Shown piece after piece: positions 16,290-26,004 of a stretch of 64,000 nt of DNA (position 1 is its first letter; every line of letters begins with the position of its first letter). The notes beneath the pieces were generated by a model, which worked only from the letters and a program-made list of their open reading frames with translations, made no database searches and was not told the DNA's origin. The position numbers were made by a program, and so were the translations under genes. The DNA comes from Pseudobutyrivibrio sp. MD2005 (GTDB lineage Bacteria; Bacillota; Clostridia; Lachnospirales; Lachnospiraceae). The stretch is taken from NCBI RefSeq assembly GCF_000621865.1, contig NZ_KK211358.1:62001-126000 (forward strand). Reading direction: 5' to 3'.

Positions 16290-17381
16290 ATGCAGAATCC
16301 TTTTACACATACATTTGGAATGGAACCAATACAATATATTTCTACGGTTCAGAAAGAAGAAATTGTAGAGAATTTCTCATATCCTAATCCTAGTGAGAAA
16401 TGCTATATGATTACCGGAGTTAGGGGCTGTGGCAAGACTGTTATGCTATCTAAGATAGTGGATGATTTGTCTGAGTCAAAAGATTGGTTGATTTATGATT
16501 TAAATGTTACCGGAGATATGTTGGTTCAACTAGCAGCTAAATTAGCCCAAAACAAGCTAGTTCAGAAATGTTTTGTTAAATCTAATATAGAAATTTCAAT
16601 TGCAGGAATCAGTGTTGGAGTGGAATTTAATAAAGAAACTATCTTTGATATCCATGTACTTATAGAGAAGATGATAAAAGTATTATCGGATGCAGGTTTA
16701 AAGGTTCTTATAACTCTTGATGATGTTTCTGCAACTTCCCAAATGAGAGAATTTGCCCATACATTTCAAGGCTTGCTTAGATCTAAATTGCCAGTGCATA
16801 TTATTATGACAGGTCTTTTGTCTAATTATCGTGAAGTTACAAACAAGGCGGAGTTCAAAGATTGCACATTTTTGACTAGAGCTTTTCAAGTTAATGTAGA
16901 GCCACTGGATTATAGTCAAATCGCAGTATCTTATCTGAATGTTTTTGATATTGATGAGAAGGAGGCAATAAGGCTCGCCAAAATGACTAAGGGATATGCC
17001 TTTGCATATCAGGTCTTAGGATGGTTATATTTCGAACAACATTTTAATCACAAAGTTAAAAACCTGGAGTTTGAGTACACGAGTGAGTTAATAAAGTATT
17101 GCTATTCGAAAATCTGGAGTGAGCTTTCCGATAGAGAGATTGAAATAACCATAGCATTAGTAGAACTGAATGCAGACAATGAAAAGGTTAAGAGAGAAGA
17201 TGTAATAAAAAAACTATCTAATGTCAAACCGATTTCATCTGCAAGCTTTAACATATACAGGGAACGCCTGATTGGAAAGGGAATTATAACAGCATCAATG
17301 AATAGGGATGGATATTACACAATTGAGCTACCTCAGTTTGGAGAATTTGTAAGGCAGTATCATATGGAAGATTTTGTCTAG
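16290..17381 (+). CDS. P-loop ATPase with C-terminal winged-helix-like region
   Basis: A 363-residue STAND/archaeal-ATPase-like protein. Walker A is GVRGCGKT (about residues 45-52) and Walker B is VLITLDDVS (about 138-146). A sensor-like segment IIMTGL follows, then a helical region and a C-terminal part (about 270-363) with the spacing of a winged helix. The start at 16290 is set by AGGAGG 7 nt upstream; the in-frame ATG at 16272 has no such site. It is monocistronic behind five phased repeats. Relatives are generally annotated only as ATP-binding proteins. A DNA-binding switch role is plausible but unproven. Confidence 0.8.
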   Translation: MQNPFTHTFGMEPIQYISTVQKEEIVENFSYPNPSEKCYMITGVRGCGKTVMLSKIVDDLSESKDWLIYDLNVTGDMLVQLAAKLAQNKLVQKCFVKSNIEISIAGISVGVEFNKETIFDIHVLIEKMIKVLSDAGLKVLITLDDVSATSQMREFAHTFQGLLRSKLPVHIIMTGLLSNYREVTNKAEFKDCTFLTRAFQVNVEPLDYSQIAVSYLNVFDIDEKEAIRLAKMTKGYAFAYQVLGWLYFEQHFNHKVKNLEFEYTSELIKYCYSKIWSELSDREIEITIALVELNADNEKVKREDVIKKLSNVKPISSASFNIYRERLIGKGIITASMNRDGYYTIELPQFGEFVRQYHMEDFV

Positions 17382-17475
17382 AAAAGAATTGAATTGCTTC
17401 ATTGCCCAGTCCTATTTTATTTCTGCCTACGTTTTGGTAAAATATACTCTAGATAATAATTAAACGTGGAGAATA

Positions 17476-19587
17476 ATGATGGATTTCGAATTCGTTTTTG
17501 ACAAACTTAATAATTATAAGACTAATATATATCGTGAGTGGCTGTTGACTAATGGCTTAGGGGGATATGCAAGCTCTAGTGTCATTGGCTCACACTCAAG
17601 AATTCAGCATGGATATTTAATAGCAAGTCTACATGCTCCATTGGAGCGATATCTCGTTTTTTCTAAAACTAACGAAAGATTAGTTTGCGGGTCTCGTATC
17701 TACGATCTTACTACTGCAACACATAAGGGTCCATATACCAGTGAATTTAATCAGGGCAATATGCATTTAAAGTCATTTAAGTATGATGGCAATATTACAT
17801 ATATTTACGAAGCAGGTGGAATGCGTCTTACCAAGACTATTTCATTGGTGCAGGGCAAGAATCAGTGCACTATCGCATATACGTTAGAAAATAATGGCCC
17901 AGCTGCAGGTATAGTTATCACACCTCTTATGAATTATCGTCCACATGGTAAGACCATGACAGTAGAGGATTTACGTTGGGAGCTTCCAGAGGAAATCTTT
18001 AAAGAGATAAGGGATGAAGCAAGTGGAAATGTAGGTTTCTACTATACTCCTGTTAGTAATTCAAAGGTTAGAGTTTCTTTGATTGCATCAGGCTGTGAGA
18101 TGGTTAAGCGTAATAACCTTTACGATGAAAATATGGAGCTTCAGCAGGAGCTTGATTATGGTGATCATGGGTTGGATTCACATATTAAGCCTTATGATTT
18201 TGTTATCGAAGTGGCTGCAGGTGGCGTTTCTAAGGCATCATTTGTGTGTACAGTGGATGTTAATGACACAAGTGCTAAGAAAAAAGAGGCATGGGGCAAT
18301 CTTGTTACAGTAGAAAGAGAGACAGCTTTTATAGAGCTTGAAAAGAATAAAAAGCGTATTCAGGAGCTGATGGAGAAGTCAAGTTTTGAAGAGGATGATG
18401 AATTCGCTCAGTTGCTTACCATAGCTGCCGACCAGTTTATCGTTGATAATAAGCAAAATGGCAAAAAGACAATCATTGCTGGATATCCTTGGCATACTGA
18501 GTGCGGAAGGGACACAATGCTTGCATTCACAGGATTATGTCTTGAGACAGGTAGATTCGACGATGCTAAATCAATTCTTTTAGCATATGCTTCATATATC
18601 AAAAATGGATTGCTTCCAAAGAAATTCCCAGAGGATGGTAAAGAGCCATCTCGTAATGCAGCGGATATTTCACTTTGGTATTTCTATGCTGTACACAATT
18701 ATCTTAAGTATGTTGATACCGATGAGGCATGGAAGTTTGTAGAGGATGAGATTTATCCAAGTCTTCAGGAGATAATGGGTGCATATAGAAAGGGAACATC
18801 TTATTCTATCGGTATGGATGATGATGCCCTTATGCGTGCAGGCGATGGCCGTGATAGAGTGACTTGGATGGATGTGAGAATCGGAGAGGAATCTGTCACA
18901 CCACGTCAAGGAAAAGCAGTAGAAATCAATGCTCTTTGGTATAACGCATTGATGACAATGGAAGAGATTTCAAGAGGTATTGCTAGACGTACTCATAATA
19001 AGCCAGAAAACTATCTTGCATATGCAGGTGGATGTAGTCAGCTTGCTATGTGGGTAAAAGAAGCCTTCAACACAGATTTCTGGTATGAAGAGGGCGGATA
19101 TCTATACGACGTGATAAATGATGAGGATAAGGATGCTACCTTACGTCCAAATCAAATCTTTGCGGTAAGCTTGCCATTTACAATGCTTGATGCAGAAAAA
19201 GAAAAATCTGTTGTAAAGGCAGTGAAAGAACATCTCTATGTGGGCTTAGGTCTTCGTACTTTAGATAAGGACGATGAGCAGTATCATGGCACTTTTACAG
19301 GCAGCGAAGAAGATAGAAATAGAGCTTATCATCAAGGAACAGCTTGGACATTTTTACTTGGTGCATTTATAGAAGCATATTTAAAGACTGGTGGCCACAG
19401 TGCACAGTCTATCGAAGAAGCTAAAGCTATGTTTGATCCAATCGAAAAGCATCTTGTACAGGGATGCATTGGGTCCATAGCTGAAATATTTGATGGTGAT
19501 GAGCCTCATAATGCTAGAGGATGCGTGGCTCAGGCCATTTCTGTAGGAGAGGTATTACGTGCATATGCACTTTTAGATAGGGCATAA
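17476..19587 (+). CDS. Amylo-alpha-1,6-glucosidase (glycogen debranching enzyme)
   Basis: Removes alpha-1,6 branch glucose from glycogen or limit dextrins in the cytoplasm. The 703-residue protein has the bacterial N-terminal domain (GDE_N, about 10-240; REWLLTNGLGGYASSS) and the (alpha/alpha)6 catalytic domain (about 300-700), including PWHTECGRDT (about 343-352), and further motifs DGRDRVTWMD and YHQGTAW. Two ATGs (17476, 17479) follow GTGGAG; 17479 has the better spacing. It heads a string of + strand genes with very short gaps reaching the kinase at 26004. Together with phosphoglucomutase it points to glycogen turnover. Confidence 0.95.
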   Translation: MMDFEFVFDKLNNYKTNIYREWLLTNGLGGYASSSVIGSHSRIQHGYLIASLHAPLERYLVFSKTNERLVCGSRIYDLTTATHKGPYTSEFNQGNMHLKSFKYDGNITYIYEAGGMRLTKTISLVQGKNQCTIAYTLENNGPAAGIVITPLMNYRPHGKTMTVEDLRWELPEEIFKEIRDEASGNVGFYYTPVSNSKVRVSLIASGCEMVKRNNLYDENMELQQELDYGDHGLDSHIKPYDFVIEVAAGGVSKASFVCTVDVNDTSAKKKEAWGNLVTVERETAFIELEKNKKRIQELMEKSSFEEDDEFAQLLTIAADQFIVDNKQNGKKTIIAGYPWHTECGRDTMLAFTGLCLETGRFDDAKSILLAYASYIKNGLLPKKFPEDGKEPSRNAADISLWYFYAVHNYLKYVDTDEAWKFVEDEIYPSLQEIMGAYRKGTSYSIGMDDDALMRAGDGRDRVTWMDVRIGEESVTPRQGKAVEINALWYNALMTMEEISRGIARRTHNKPENYLAYAGGCSQLAMWVKEAFNTDFWYEEGGYLYDVINDEDKDATLRPNQIFAVSLPFTMLDAEKEKSVVKAVKEHLYVGLGLRTLDKDDEQYHGTFTGSEEDRNRAYHQGTAWTFLLGAFIEAYLKTGGHSAQSIEEAKAMFDPIEKHLVQGCIGSIAEIFDGDEPHNARGCVAQAISVGEVLRAYALLDRA

Positions 19588-19589
19588 GT

Positions 19590-21326
19590 ATGACAAAGCT
19601 AAGATTACTTAGAATGTTAAAGGGCGATGTTAAATATGTTCTTCAGGAAGTAATTTGGCAGTTATTAGGGTTATTTGCACAGATTATTATAATCGGATGT
19701 GTCGCAAGAGTTATCTCGGAGACATATTTTAACAGGCTAGATACAAAGCAGCTGATTATATATGTGGCAGTTGCTTTGTTTTCTGTGCTTGCCAAAAATG
19801 TTTTTGATAGGCTTTATATGGACGCAGCATTTGCTGCCAGCAACGATGTTAAAAGAGTGTTAAGAAACAATATCTATAACAAGCTCCTTAGGCTAGGAGT
19901 TTGCTACAAGCAAATTGTTTCATCTGCTCAGCTTACTCAGATGATGGGCGAGGGGGTAGAGCAGTTAGAAATCTATTTTGGTAAATATATTAGTCAATTC
20001 GTATATGCGTTTTGTGCGCCTCTCACTTTGTTTTTAGTTCTCCAGCAATACAATCTGAAAGTGGCAGTTGTGCTGGTCGCTTCAGTTCCTCTTATTCCTA
20101 TTGTTATAGTCATTGTTATGAAGATAGCCAGAAAGGTTCTTGATAAGTATTTCCAGGTTTACTATGAGCTTGCAGATACATTTTTGGAAAAACTCCATGG
20201 CATGACCACATTAAAAATCTATGGCGCGGACGAGGACGCAGCAGAGGAAATGGCTGAGGAATCTGAGCACTTTAGAAAAGTGACAATGAAGGTGCTGTCA
20301 TTGCAGTTAAATAGCACCATTGTCATGGATTTAATAACTTATGTTGGCACGGCCCTGGGAATAGCAGTTACTTTAAATGAATTTTTGAATAACAACATGA
20401 GCCTTGATCAAGCCATAATGTTTTTGTTACTTGCAATAGAATTCTTTCGTCCTATGAGACAGCTTGGTTCATATTATCACATGGGGATGAACGGAATAAA
20501 ATCTGGAGATATGATTCTTGAGTTTACCAATTTATCCGAGCCTCAGGATGGAAAAATCATATTAAGGGAAGAGCCTAACAACATCACTATAGAAGATGTA
20601 TCTTTTGCTTACGAAGATGAAGCTGTGCTCAAAAATATAAGTATTAATATTAATGAGGGGCAGTTCATTTCCTTGGTGGGATTGTCTGGTGCTGGAAAAT
20701 CTACAATTGCAAAGCTGATTTGTAGAAGGCTAAGAGGATATAAAGGCACAATTAGAGTAAAAGGCAAGAATCTTAAATATATAAAAGAAGAATCCTTGAT
20801 GTCGCTTATGACATATGTTTCAAACAACAGTTATGTTTTCCCTGGAACGATAAGGGAAAACATGCTACTTGGGAATGAAAAAGCCAGTGATAAAAAGCTT
20901 ATTGGTGCGCTAAAGCTTATGAATCTTTATGATGAGCTAGAGGATAGAGGTGGCCTTGATTTCGAACTTGTTGAGGGAGGAACCAACCTATCAGGAGGAC
21001 AACGTCAAAGGCTTGTTCTTGCTAGAGCACTTCTTAAGAATTCTCCAGTTTACATTTTTGACGAAGCAACAAACAACATCGATATGGAATCAGAAGAAAT
21101 AATCATGAAGGTTATTCGAAAGCTTGCAAAGGATATGGGAAAGACCATCATCCTAATAACTCATAGGCTGGCAAACGTTAGAACTTCCAATGAAATCTTT
21201 ATGCTGCAGGAAGGTCAGATTATTGAACACGGAAGCCATAAAGCACTTCTAGCTATGGGAGGCGAATATGCTAAGCTGTACAAGGCTCAGCGAGAGTTGG
21301 AAAACTACGGTAAAGGAGAGGCTTAA
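19590..21326 (+). CDS. ABC exporter half-transporter, CydD-like
   Basis: Membrane ATPase of 578 residues with six helices in the first 320 and an ATPase domain after. Walker A is GLSGAGKST, the signature is LSGGQRQR and Walker B is VYIFDEA, with the H-loop in LITHRLA, so this subunit has canonical motifs. Its neighbour overlaps by one base (TAATG) and completes a heterodimer. The pair resembles CydDC thiol exporters, but no cytochrome bd genes are near, so the substrate is open. It starts 2 nt after the debranching gene stop. Confidence 0.88.
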   Translation: MTKLRLLRMLKGDVKYVLQEVIWQLLGLFAQIIIIGCVARVISETYFNRLDTKQLIIYVAVALFSVLAKNVFDRLYMDAAFAASNDVKRVLRNNIYNKLLRLGVCYKQIVSSAQLTQMMGEGVEQLEIYFGKYISQFVYAFCAPLTLFLVLQQYNLKVAVVLVASVPLIPIVIVIVMKIARKVLDKYFQVYYELADTFLEKLHGMTTLKIYGADEDAAEEMAEESEHFRKVTMKVLSLQLNSTIVMDLITYVGTALGIAVTLNEFLNNNMSLDQAIMFLLLAIEFFRPMRQLGSYYHMGMNGIKSGDMILEFTNLSEPQDGKIILREEPNNITIEDVSFAYEDEAVLKNISININEGQFISLVGLSGAGKSTIAKLICRRLRGYKGTIRVKGKNLKYIKEESLMSLMTYVSNNSYVFPGTIRENMLLGNEKASDKKLIGALKLMNLYDELEDRGGLDFELVEGGTNLSGGQRQRLVLARALLKNSPVYIFDEATNNIDMESEEIIMKVIRKLAKDMGKTIILITHRLANVRTSNEIFMLQEGQIIEHGSHKALLAMGGEYAKLYKAQRELENYGKGEA

Positions 21327-23017
21327 TGAGGGATAAGAACCCATCTGGTTTTCAAATCATGAAAAACTTAATAGGGTTAGTGAAGCCTCTTGTTTTTGTA
21401 ATGCTTCTTGGAATACTGCTTGGAACGGTGGGTAGTTTGTGCGCAATATTTGTTACTGTAATAGGCGCTGAAGGATTAGCTATTGCGTTGCTTAGCCCGA
21501 CTAATCCAATGCTTTTAAAATCAATGCCCAAAATCCTAAGCACCTTGCTTGCTGTTGCAGTGCTTAGGGGACTACTTCATTATGGCGAGCAATACTGCAA
21601 TCATTATATTGCATTTAGGATACTGGCAATTATAAGAAACAAGGTGTTTAACAAGCTGCGTGAACTGTGTCCAGCCAAATTAGAACGCAAGGAAAAGGGC
21701 AATCTTATAGCGTTAATCACCGCAGATATAGAGCTTTTGGAGGTGTTTTTCGCACATACGATTTCTCCAATAGCAATTGCAATAATGTCCTCATTGTTTA
21801 TGTCAATTTTTATTGGAGTGCATTATTTGCCTGCCGGAATTATTGCTGCTATTGCCTATGTAACTGTTGGTGGAATGATTCCAGCATCAAATGAAATCAA
21901 TACTGAAAAAGCAGGACTTAAGTACAGAAATATGTTTGGCAAAATGAATAGTTTCATACTTGGAGCTATTTATGGTGTGGATGATACTATCCAGTTCGGA
22001 AGGAAAGAAAAGACAGCTGCTGAACTAAATGATTTATCTGAGGATTTATCAGCTGTCAGAACTACATTAATCAAGCATGAGAAAAGCCAAAGGCTTCTTA
22101 CCAATTTTTCCATTCAGGCATTTTCTTTGATAATGCTTGGGGTTATGTTATTTGCCTACAGCAATGGAAGAGTTAATTTTGAGCAGGTTATGATTGTAAC
22201 TGCGGCTATGATGAGTTCTTTCGGACCGGTTGTGGCACTGGCATCTCTTTCAAACACTTTGAATCAGACTTTGGCCTGTGGTAATAGGATACTTTCGTTA
22301 CTTGACGAAGAGCCAGTTGTGGATGAGGTTACAGAAGGCGTCGAGTTTGAAATGGTTGAAAGTGTGAAGGGAAATATCGCTTCTGTTAACAACGTTTCCT
22401 TTTCATATGGCAATGTAGAAGCTTTAAAGCGAAAATCGCTATCTGTACCGGGAAATAAAATTCTGGGTATACATGGACCAAGCGGTAGTGGCAAGTCTAC
22501 ATTGCTGCATCTATTGATGAGATTTTGGGATACAGATGAAGGCCAGATTTATTATTATGATAAGGAAGAAGGTCCGGTTACTGTTGATTTTATCAACACC
22601 GATTCTTTAAGGGAGACACAATCACTTGTTTCTCAAGAAACATGGGTTAGCCATGATACAATAGCTAACAATATCGCTATAGCAAAGCCTGGGGCATCCA
22701 TGGAAGAAATCGAGGCCGCAGCAAAATGTGCCAGCATTCACGATTTCATCGCAGGACTGTCACATGGATATGATACAGTTATTGGCGAAGATGGGTGTAC
22801 TCTATCTGAAGGCGAAAAACAAAGGATAGGACTTGCCAGAGCTTTCTTGCGTGAAGGCAATCTAATGCTTTTGGATGAGCCAACAAGCGCTCTTGATGCA
22901 ATAAATGAAGGAATGATTTTAAAATCGATTAAAGAACAGGCAAATGAAAAGACGGTAGTTCTTGTTTCCCATAGAAAATCCACCATGGGAATTGCCGATT
23001 CTGTTGTAGAGTTTTAG
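21326..23017 (+). CDS. ABC exporter half-transporter, CydC-like, with altered signature
   Basis: Partner of the preceding half-transporter, 563 residues. Six helices precede the ATPase domain, which has Walker A GPSGSGKST, Walker B LMLLDEP and H-loop LVSHRKS. The signature reads LSEGEKQR instead of LSGGQ. Heterodimeric exporters often keep one consensus and one degenerate ATP site, and this asymmetry fits that pattern. It overlaps its partner by one base, so the two are coupled. It ends 7 nt before a lipoprotein gene. Confidence 0.88.
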   Translation: MRDKNPSGFQIMKNLIGLVKPLVFVMLLGILLGTVGSLCAIFVTVIGAEGLAIALLSPTNPMLLKSMPKILSTLLAVAVLRGLLHYGEQYCNHYIAFRILAIIRNKVFNKLRELCPAKLERKEKGNLIALITADIELLEVFFAHTISPIAIAIMSSLFMSIFIGVHYLPAGIIAAIAYVTVGGMIPASNEINTEKAGLKYRNMFGKMNSFILGAIYGVDDTIQFGRKEKTAAELNDLSEDLSAVRTTLIKHEKSQRLLTNFSIQAFSLIMLGVMLFAYSNGRVNFEQVMIVTAAMMSSFGPVVALASLSNTLNQTLACGNRILSLLDEEPVVDEVTEGVEFEMVESVKGNIASVNNVSFSYGNVEALKRKSLSVPGNKILGIHGPSGSGKSTLLHLLMRFWDTDEGQIYYYDKEEGPVTVDFINTDSLRETQSLVSQETWVSHDTIANNIAIAKPGASMEEIEAAAKCASIHDFIAGLSHGYDTVIGEDGCTLSEGEKQRIGLARAFLREGNLMLLDEPTSALDAINEGMILKSIKEQANEKTVVLVSHRKSTMGIADSVVEF

Positions 23018-23024
23018 TGTAATT

Positions 23025-23423
23025 ATGAAGAAGTTTACTTATTTTTTACTTGCTGTATGTACGATGATTACATTTACAGCATGTGGCGGAAGCAAAAAAG
23101 TTTCAGATGTAGATGTTGATCTGACAACAATGTCATCAACAATGGTTTATTCTTATGTTGCAGACATGTTAGAAAATCCATCTGATTATAAGGGTCAATT
23201 AGTTAGAATGGATGGCGACAGCAACACAACCCACGGCGGTACCCATTCATGCATTGTGTATGATGCGTTGGGATGCTGTACTGAGGGTATTGAGTACATT
23301 TTAGCGGATGAAGAGGCTGATTACCCAGATGATGGGGAAGGAATCACAGTCGTGGGAACATTTGCAACCTACACCAAGGGTGAGGGAAAATACTTTGTGT
23401 TAATAGATGCTGTTTTAGAATAA
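23025..23423 (+). CDS. Small lipoprotein with a possible OB-fold domain
   Basis: Secreted lipoprotein of 132 residues. The signal peptide ends in TFTAC (Cys20). The mature part has segments such as YKGQLVRMDG and GITVVGTFATY that resemble bacterial OB-fold (tRNA_anti-like) lipoproteins, plus a GCC motif in the middle. It is 7 nt behind the ABC exporter genes and 15 nt ahead of the alarmone synthetase, with a weak ribosome binding site, so it is probably part of the same transcript. The function is unknown. Confidence 0.8.
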   Translation: MKKFTYFLLAVCTMITFTACGGSKKVSDVDVDLTTMSSTMVYSYVADMLENPSDYKGQLVRMDGDSNTTHGGTHSCIVYDALGCCTEGIEYILADEEADYPDDGEGITVVGTFATYTKGEGKYFVLIDAVLE

Positions 23424-23438
23424 AAATGGAGAATAATT

Positions 23439-24026
23439 TTGGAAGAATCAATTTATGGGTCCCACAAAGGGGCAATGGAAGATGTAATGAATATAATACT
23501 TAGCTCAATAGAGGAGCTAAGAGAACGCATGACGAAGGAATTTGGCAGTGATCCTGTAGAGCATTGTCTGGCGCGAATCAAGTCAGAGGAAAGCATGCGA
23601 GAAAAGTGCAGGCGCCAGCAAATTCCAGAGACCACAGAATCTGCCTTGGAAACTATTCATGATGCAATAGGTATCAGAGTAGTATGTGCTTTTATAAGTG
23701 ATGTTTACTCTGTAAGAGACCACTTGAGAAGTATGGAAAAGGTGGAAGTAATCGAAGAAAAAGATTACATTAAGCAGGCTAAACCAAATGGATATCGCAG
23801 TCTTCACATGATACTTAGATACGATCATAAATACTATGTGGAAATACAGCTTCGTACCATATCAATGGATACTTGGGCGGCTTTAGAGCACCACATTCAC
23901 TATAAAAAGACTGCCAGTGATAATGACAAGTTGATTATTGCTGAATTAAAAAGATGTGCCGATGAATTGGCATCTACAGACATGTCGATGCAGACAATTC
24001 GCGACATGATTCGAAAGGATTTATAG
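23439..24026 (+). CDS. Small alarmone synthetase (RelA/SpoT domain)
   Basis: Makes (p)ppGpp by moving pyrophosphate from ATP to GDP or GTP. The 195-residue protein carries only the synthetase domain: substrate helices in ARIKSEESMREKC, the core DAIGIRVVCAF, and the catalytic YRSLHMILRY and VEIQLRTISMDTW segments. There is no hydrolase or TGS domain, so it belongs to the single-domain class (YjbM/YwaC-like). TTG start, chosen because GGAG lies 7 nt upstream. It is followed 3 nt later by an OmpR-type regulator, unusual company for an alarmone synthetase. Confidence 0.9.
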   Translation: MEESIYGSHKGAMEDVMNIILSSIEELRERMTKEFGSDPVEHCLARIKSEESMREKCRRQQIPETTESALETIHDAIGIRVVCAFISDVYSVRDHLRSMEKVEVIEEKDYIKQAKPNGYRSLHMILRYDHKYYVEIQLRTISMDTWAALEHHIHYKKTASDNDKLIIAELKRCADELASTDMSMQTIRDMIRKDL

Positions 24027-24029
24027 CTT

Positions 24030-24701
24030 ATGAAGATTTTACTTGCAGAAGACACCGCAGACCTTAACAAGGTAGTTACACAAATGCTTGAGATGCAGGG
24101 ATTTGATGTAGACAGTGCACTAGACGGACAAAAAGCTTTAGATTTAGCTCTTAGCAATGGATACGATGAAATAATACTAGATATCATGATGCCAAAGCTT
24201 TCAGGGTTGGAGGTCCTCAAAGAAATACGAGGAAGAAATATCGTAACTCCTGTACTTATGCTTACAGCAAAGGCAGAGGTGGATGACAGGGTAGAAGGAC
24301 TTGATGCAGGTGCAGACGATTATCTCACCAAGCCTTTTGCAATGAAAGAGCTACTTGCCCGAGTAAAAGCCCTTACAAGAAGAGGCAGCCAATACGCCGC
24401 AAAAGAAATATCCTTTGGTGATATCACTCTCAAATCAGACAGTTTGGAACTTATATCATCAAACACTGTCAGATTATCAATCAAAGAGTTTTCTTTAATG
24501 CAGGCTCTTCTTTTAAATCAAGAGCATCCAGTAGACAACAATTATCTTTTAGAGCATGTATGGAGCGACGAGGAAGATGTTGCTGAAGACACCATATGGC
24601 TTTACGTTAATTTCCTTCAGGGAAAGCTTGAATACATCAATTCCAATGTAACAATAGAAGGCGATAAGGGCGGACCATTTCAGGTGATAGTTAATGAGTG
24701 A
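24030..24701 (+). CDS. OmpR/PhoB-family response regulator
   Basis: Transcription factor of 223 residues. The receiver (1-120) has acidic pocket E7/D8, phosphoacceptor D51 in ILDIMMPKLSG and KPF at the end of beta 5. The C-terminal winged helix (about 130-223) has the usual LSIKEFSLMQALL and DTIWLYVNFLQGKL elements. It overlaps the kinase gene by 8 nt and follows the alarmone synthetase by 3 nt. The signal sensed is unknown. Confidence 0.95.
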   Translation: MKILLAEDTADLNKVVTQMLEMQGFDVDSALDGQKALDLALSNGYDEIILDIMMPKLSGLEVLKEIRGRNIVTPVLMLTAKAEVDDRVEGLDAGADDYLTKPFAMKELLARVKALTRRGSQYAAKEISFGDITLKSDSLELISSNTVRLSIKEFSLMQALLLNQEHPVDNNYLLEHVWSDEEDVAEDTIWLYVNFLQGKLEYINSNVTIEGDKGGPFQVIVNE

Positions 24702-26004
24702 GCAAGCAATTAAAAGACTTAAGAATAAATTCATAATGACTGCAATGGTGTCATTCTTTGTGGTTATGACATTTATTGCAGGCTTTATTTATGCAATAAA
24801 CGCCCTCATGACTCGAAGTCAAATCAGGGGAAACATACAGTACATTGTCGACAATGATGGCATCCTACCTATGCAGTACGAGAGCATCGAATCCGACAAA
24901 TCAGCCGACAATGGCCAAACTATAAAAGATAAAAATGATTTTATTTCTCAGCTGGAAAAGCTATTTGGTGTTGAAAGCGGATACATCTCGGATGAATTTT
25001 ATTATTCAACCAGATATTTTGCAGTAACATTTAATGAAGAAGGCGAAGTAGAAAAGGTAATTACCAGTCATACAGCAGCTGTAGAATCCAATCAAGCCGT
25101 CACCTACGCAAATACGGTAATGAAGCGTTGGTTCAAATTTGGTAGCTACGACGACTATTATTACATGGTATCAGACCGAGAAAATGGAGGAACGATAGTA
25201 GTAGTTCTAGATTGCAGCACACAAATCTCTATCAACAGAAGACTTGTTTCACTTGCCTGCATCCTAATTGGATTAGGAATGATTATCTCAGCATTTGTCA
25301 TCCGTGCATGGGCAGAAAAACTGATTCAGCCCGAAATCAAAAATGCTGAGCTTCAGAAATCATTTATCACAAACGCCAGCCACGAGCTCAAAACACCGCT
25401 TGCGGTAATCAAAGCCAACACAGAAATGCTTGAAATGATGGGCACAGAAAATGAGTGGACCCAGTCCACCATGCGCCAAGTAGATCGTCTTACAGGCCTC
25501 ATCCAGAATCTAGTATTAGTTACACGAGCAAGCGAGAAAGACAGTAAGGAAGATCGTGTCGAAACAGATTTTACATCAATCGTAAAAGACACCGCCAAAA
25601 CTTTTGAGCCTGTAGCAATATCTGATGGCAAGACTATGGAACTCTCAATCTCCGATGGTGTAAGCATGCTGGCCCACGAAGGCGACATCCGTCAAATTGT
25701 AACTTTACTCATAGACAATGCAATCAAATATTGCGACGACAATGGAAAAGTAGTCATCGGACTAGGCACCGACAAAAAGAAAAAGAACATTTACCTTCGC
25801 GTATCCAATACCTACAAAAACGGTGGCGACGTAGACTACGGCAAGTTCTTCGACCGTTTCTACCGCGGCGACCAGTCCCACAACATCGACAAAGAAGGCT
25901 ACGGCGTTGGCCTCTCTATCGCCCAAGGCCTCATGGAACGCTACCACGGCGACATCAAAGTCAGCTGGCGCGACGACATCATCACCTTCACTTGTAAGTT
26001 CTAG
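24694..26004 (+). CDS. Sensor histidine kinase (HisKA plus HATPase)
   Basis: Membrane kinase of 436 residues. A first helix (about 12-38) and a second (about 182-205) frame an extracellular sensor domain. HisKA has H230 in ITNASHELKTPLAVIKAN. The ATPase domain shows LLIDNAIKYC and the G box YGVGLSIAQGLMERY. It is partner of the OmpR-type regulator. The last two kilobases of this operon are richer in C-ending codons than the upstream genes. The gene ends TAG inside the first arm of giant palindrome C. Confidence 0.95.
   Translation: MSEQAIKRLKNKFIMTAMVSFFVVMTFIAGFIYAINALMTRSQIRGNIQYIVDNDGILPMQYESIESDKSADNGQTIKDKNDFISQLEKLFGVESGYISDEFYYSTRYFAVTFNEEGEVEKVITSHTAAVESNQAVTYANTVMKRWFKFGSYDDYYYMVSDRENGGTIVVVLDCSTQISINRRLVSLACILIGLGMIISAFVIRAWAEKLIQPEIKNAELQKSFITNASHELKTPLAVIKANTEMLEMMGTENEWTQSTMRQVDRLTGLIQNLVLVTRASEKDSKEDRVETDFTSIVKDTAKTFEPVAISDGKTMELSISDGVSMLAHEGDIRQIVTLLIDNAIKYCDDNGKVVIGLGTDKKKKNIYLRVSNTYKNGGDVDYGKFFDRFYRGDQSHNIDKEGYGVGLSIAQGLMERYHGDIKVSWRDDIITFTCKF

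Noticed and set aside
19590-23017. Assignment as cydDC
   Set aside because: The domain layout fits, but there are no cytochrome bd genes and the family is broad, so no symbol is given.
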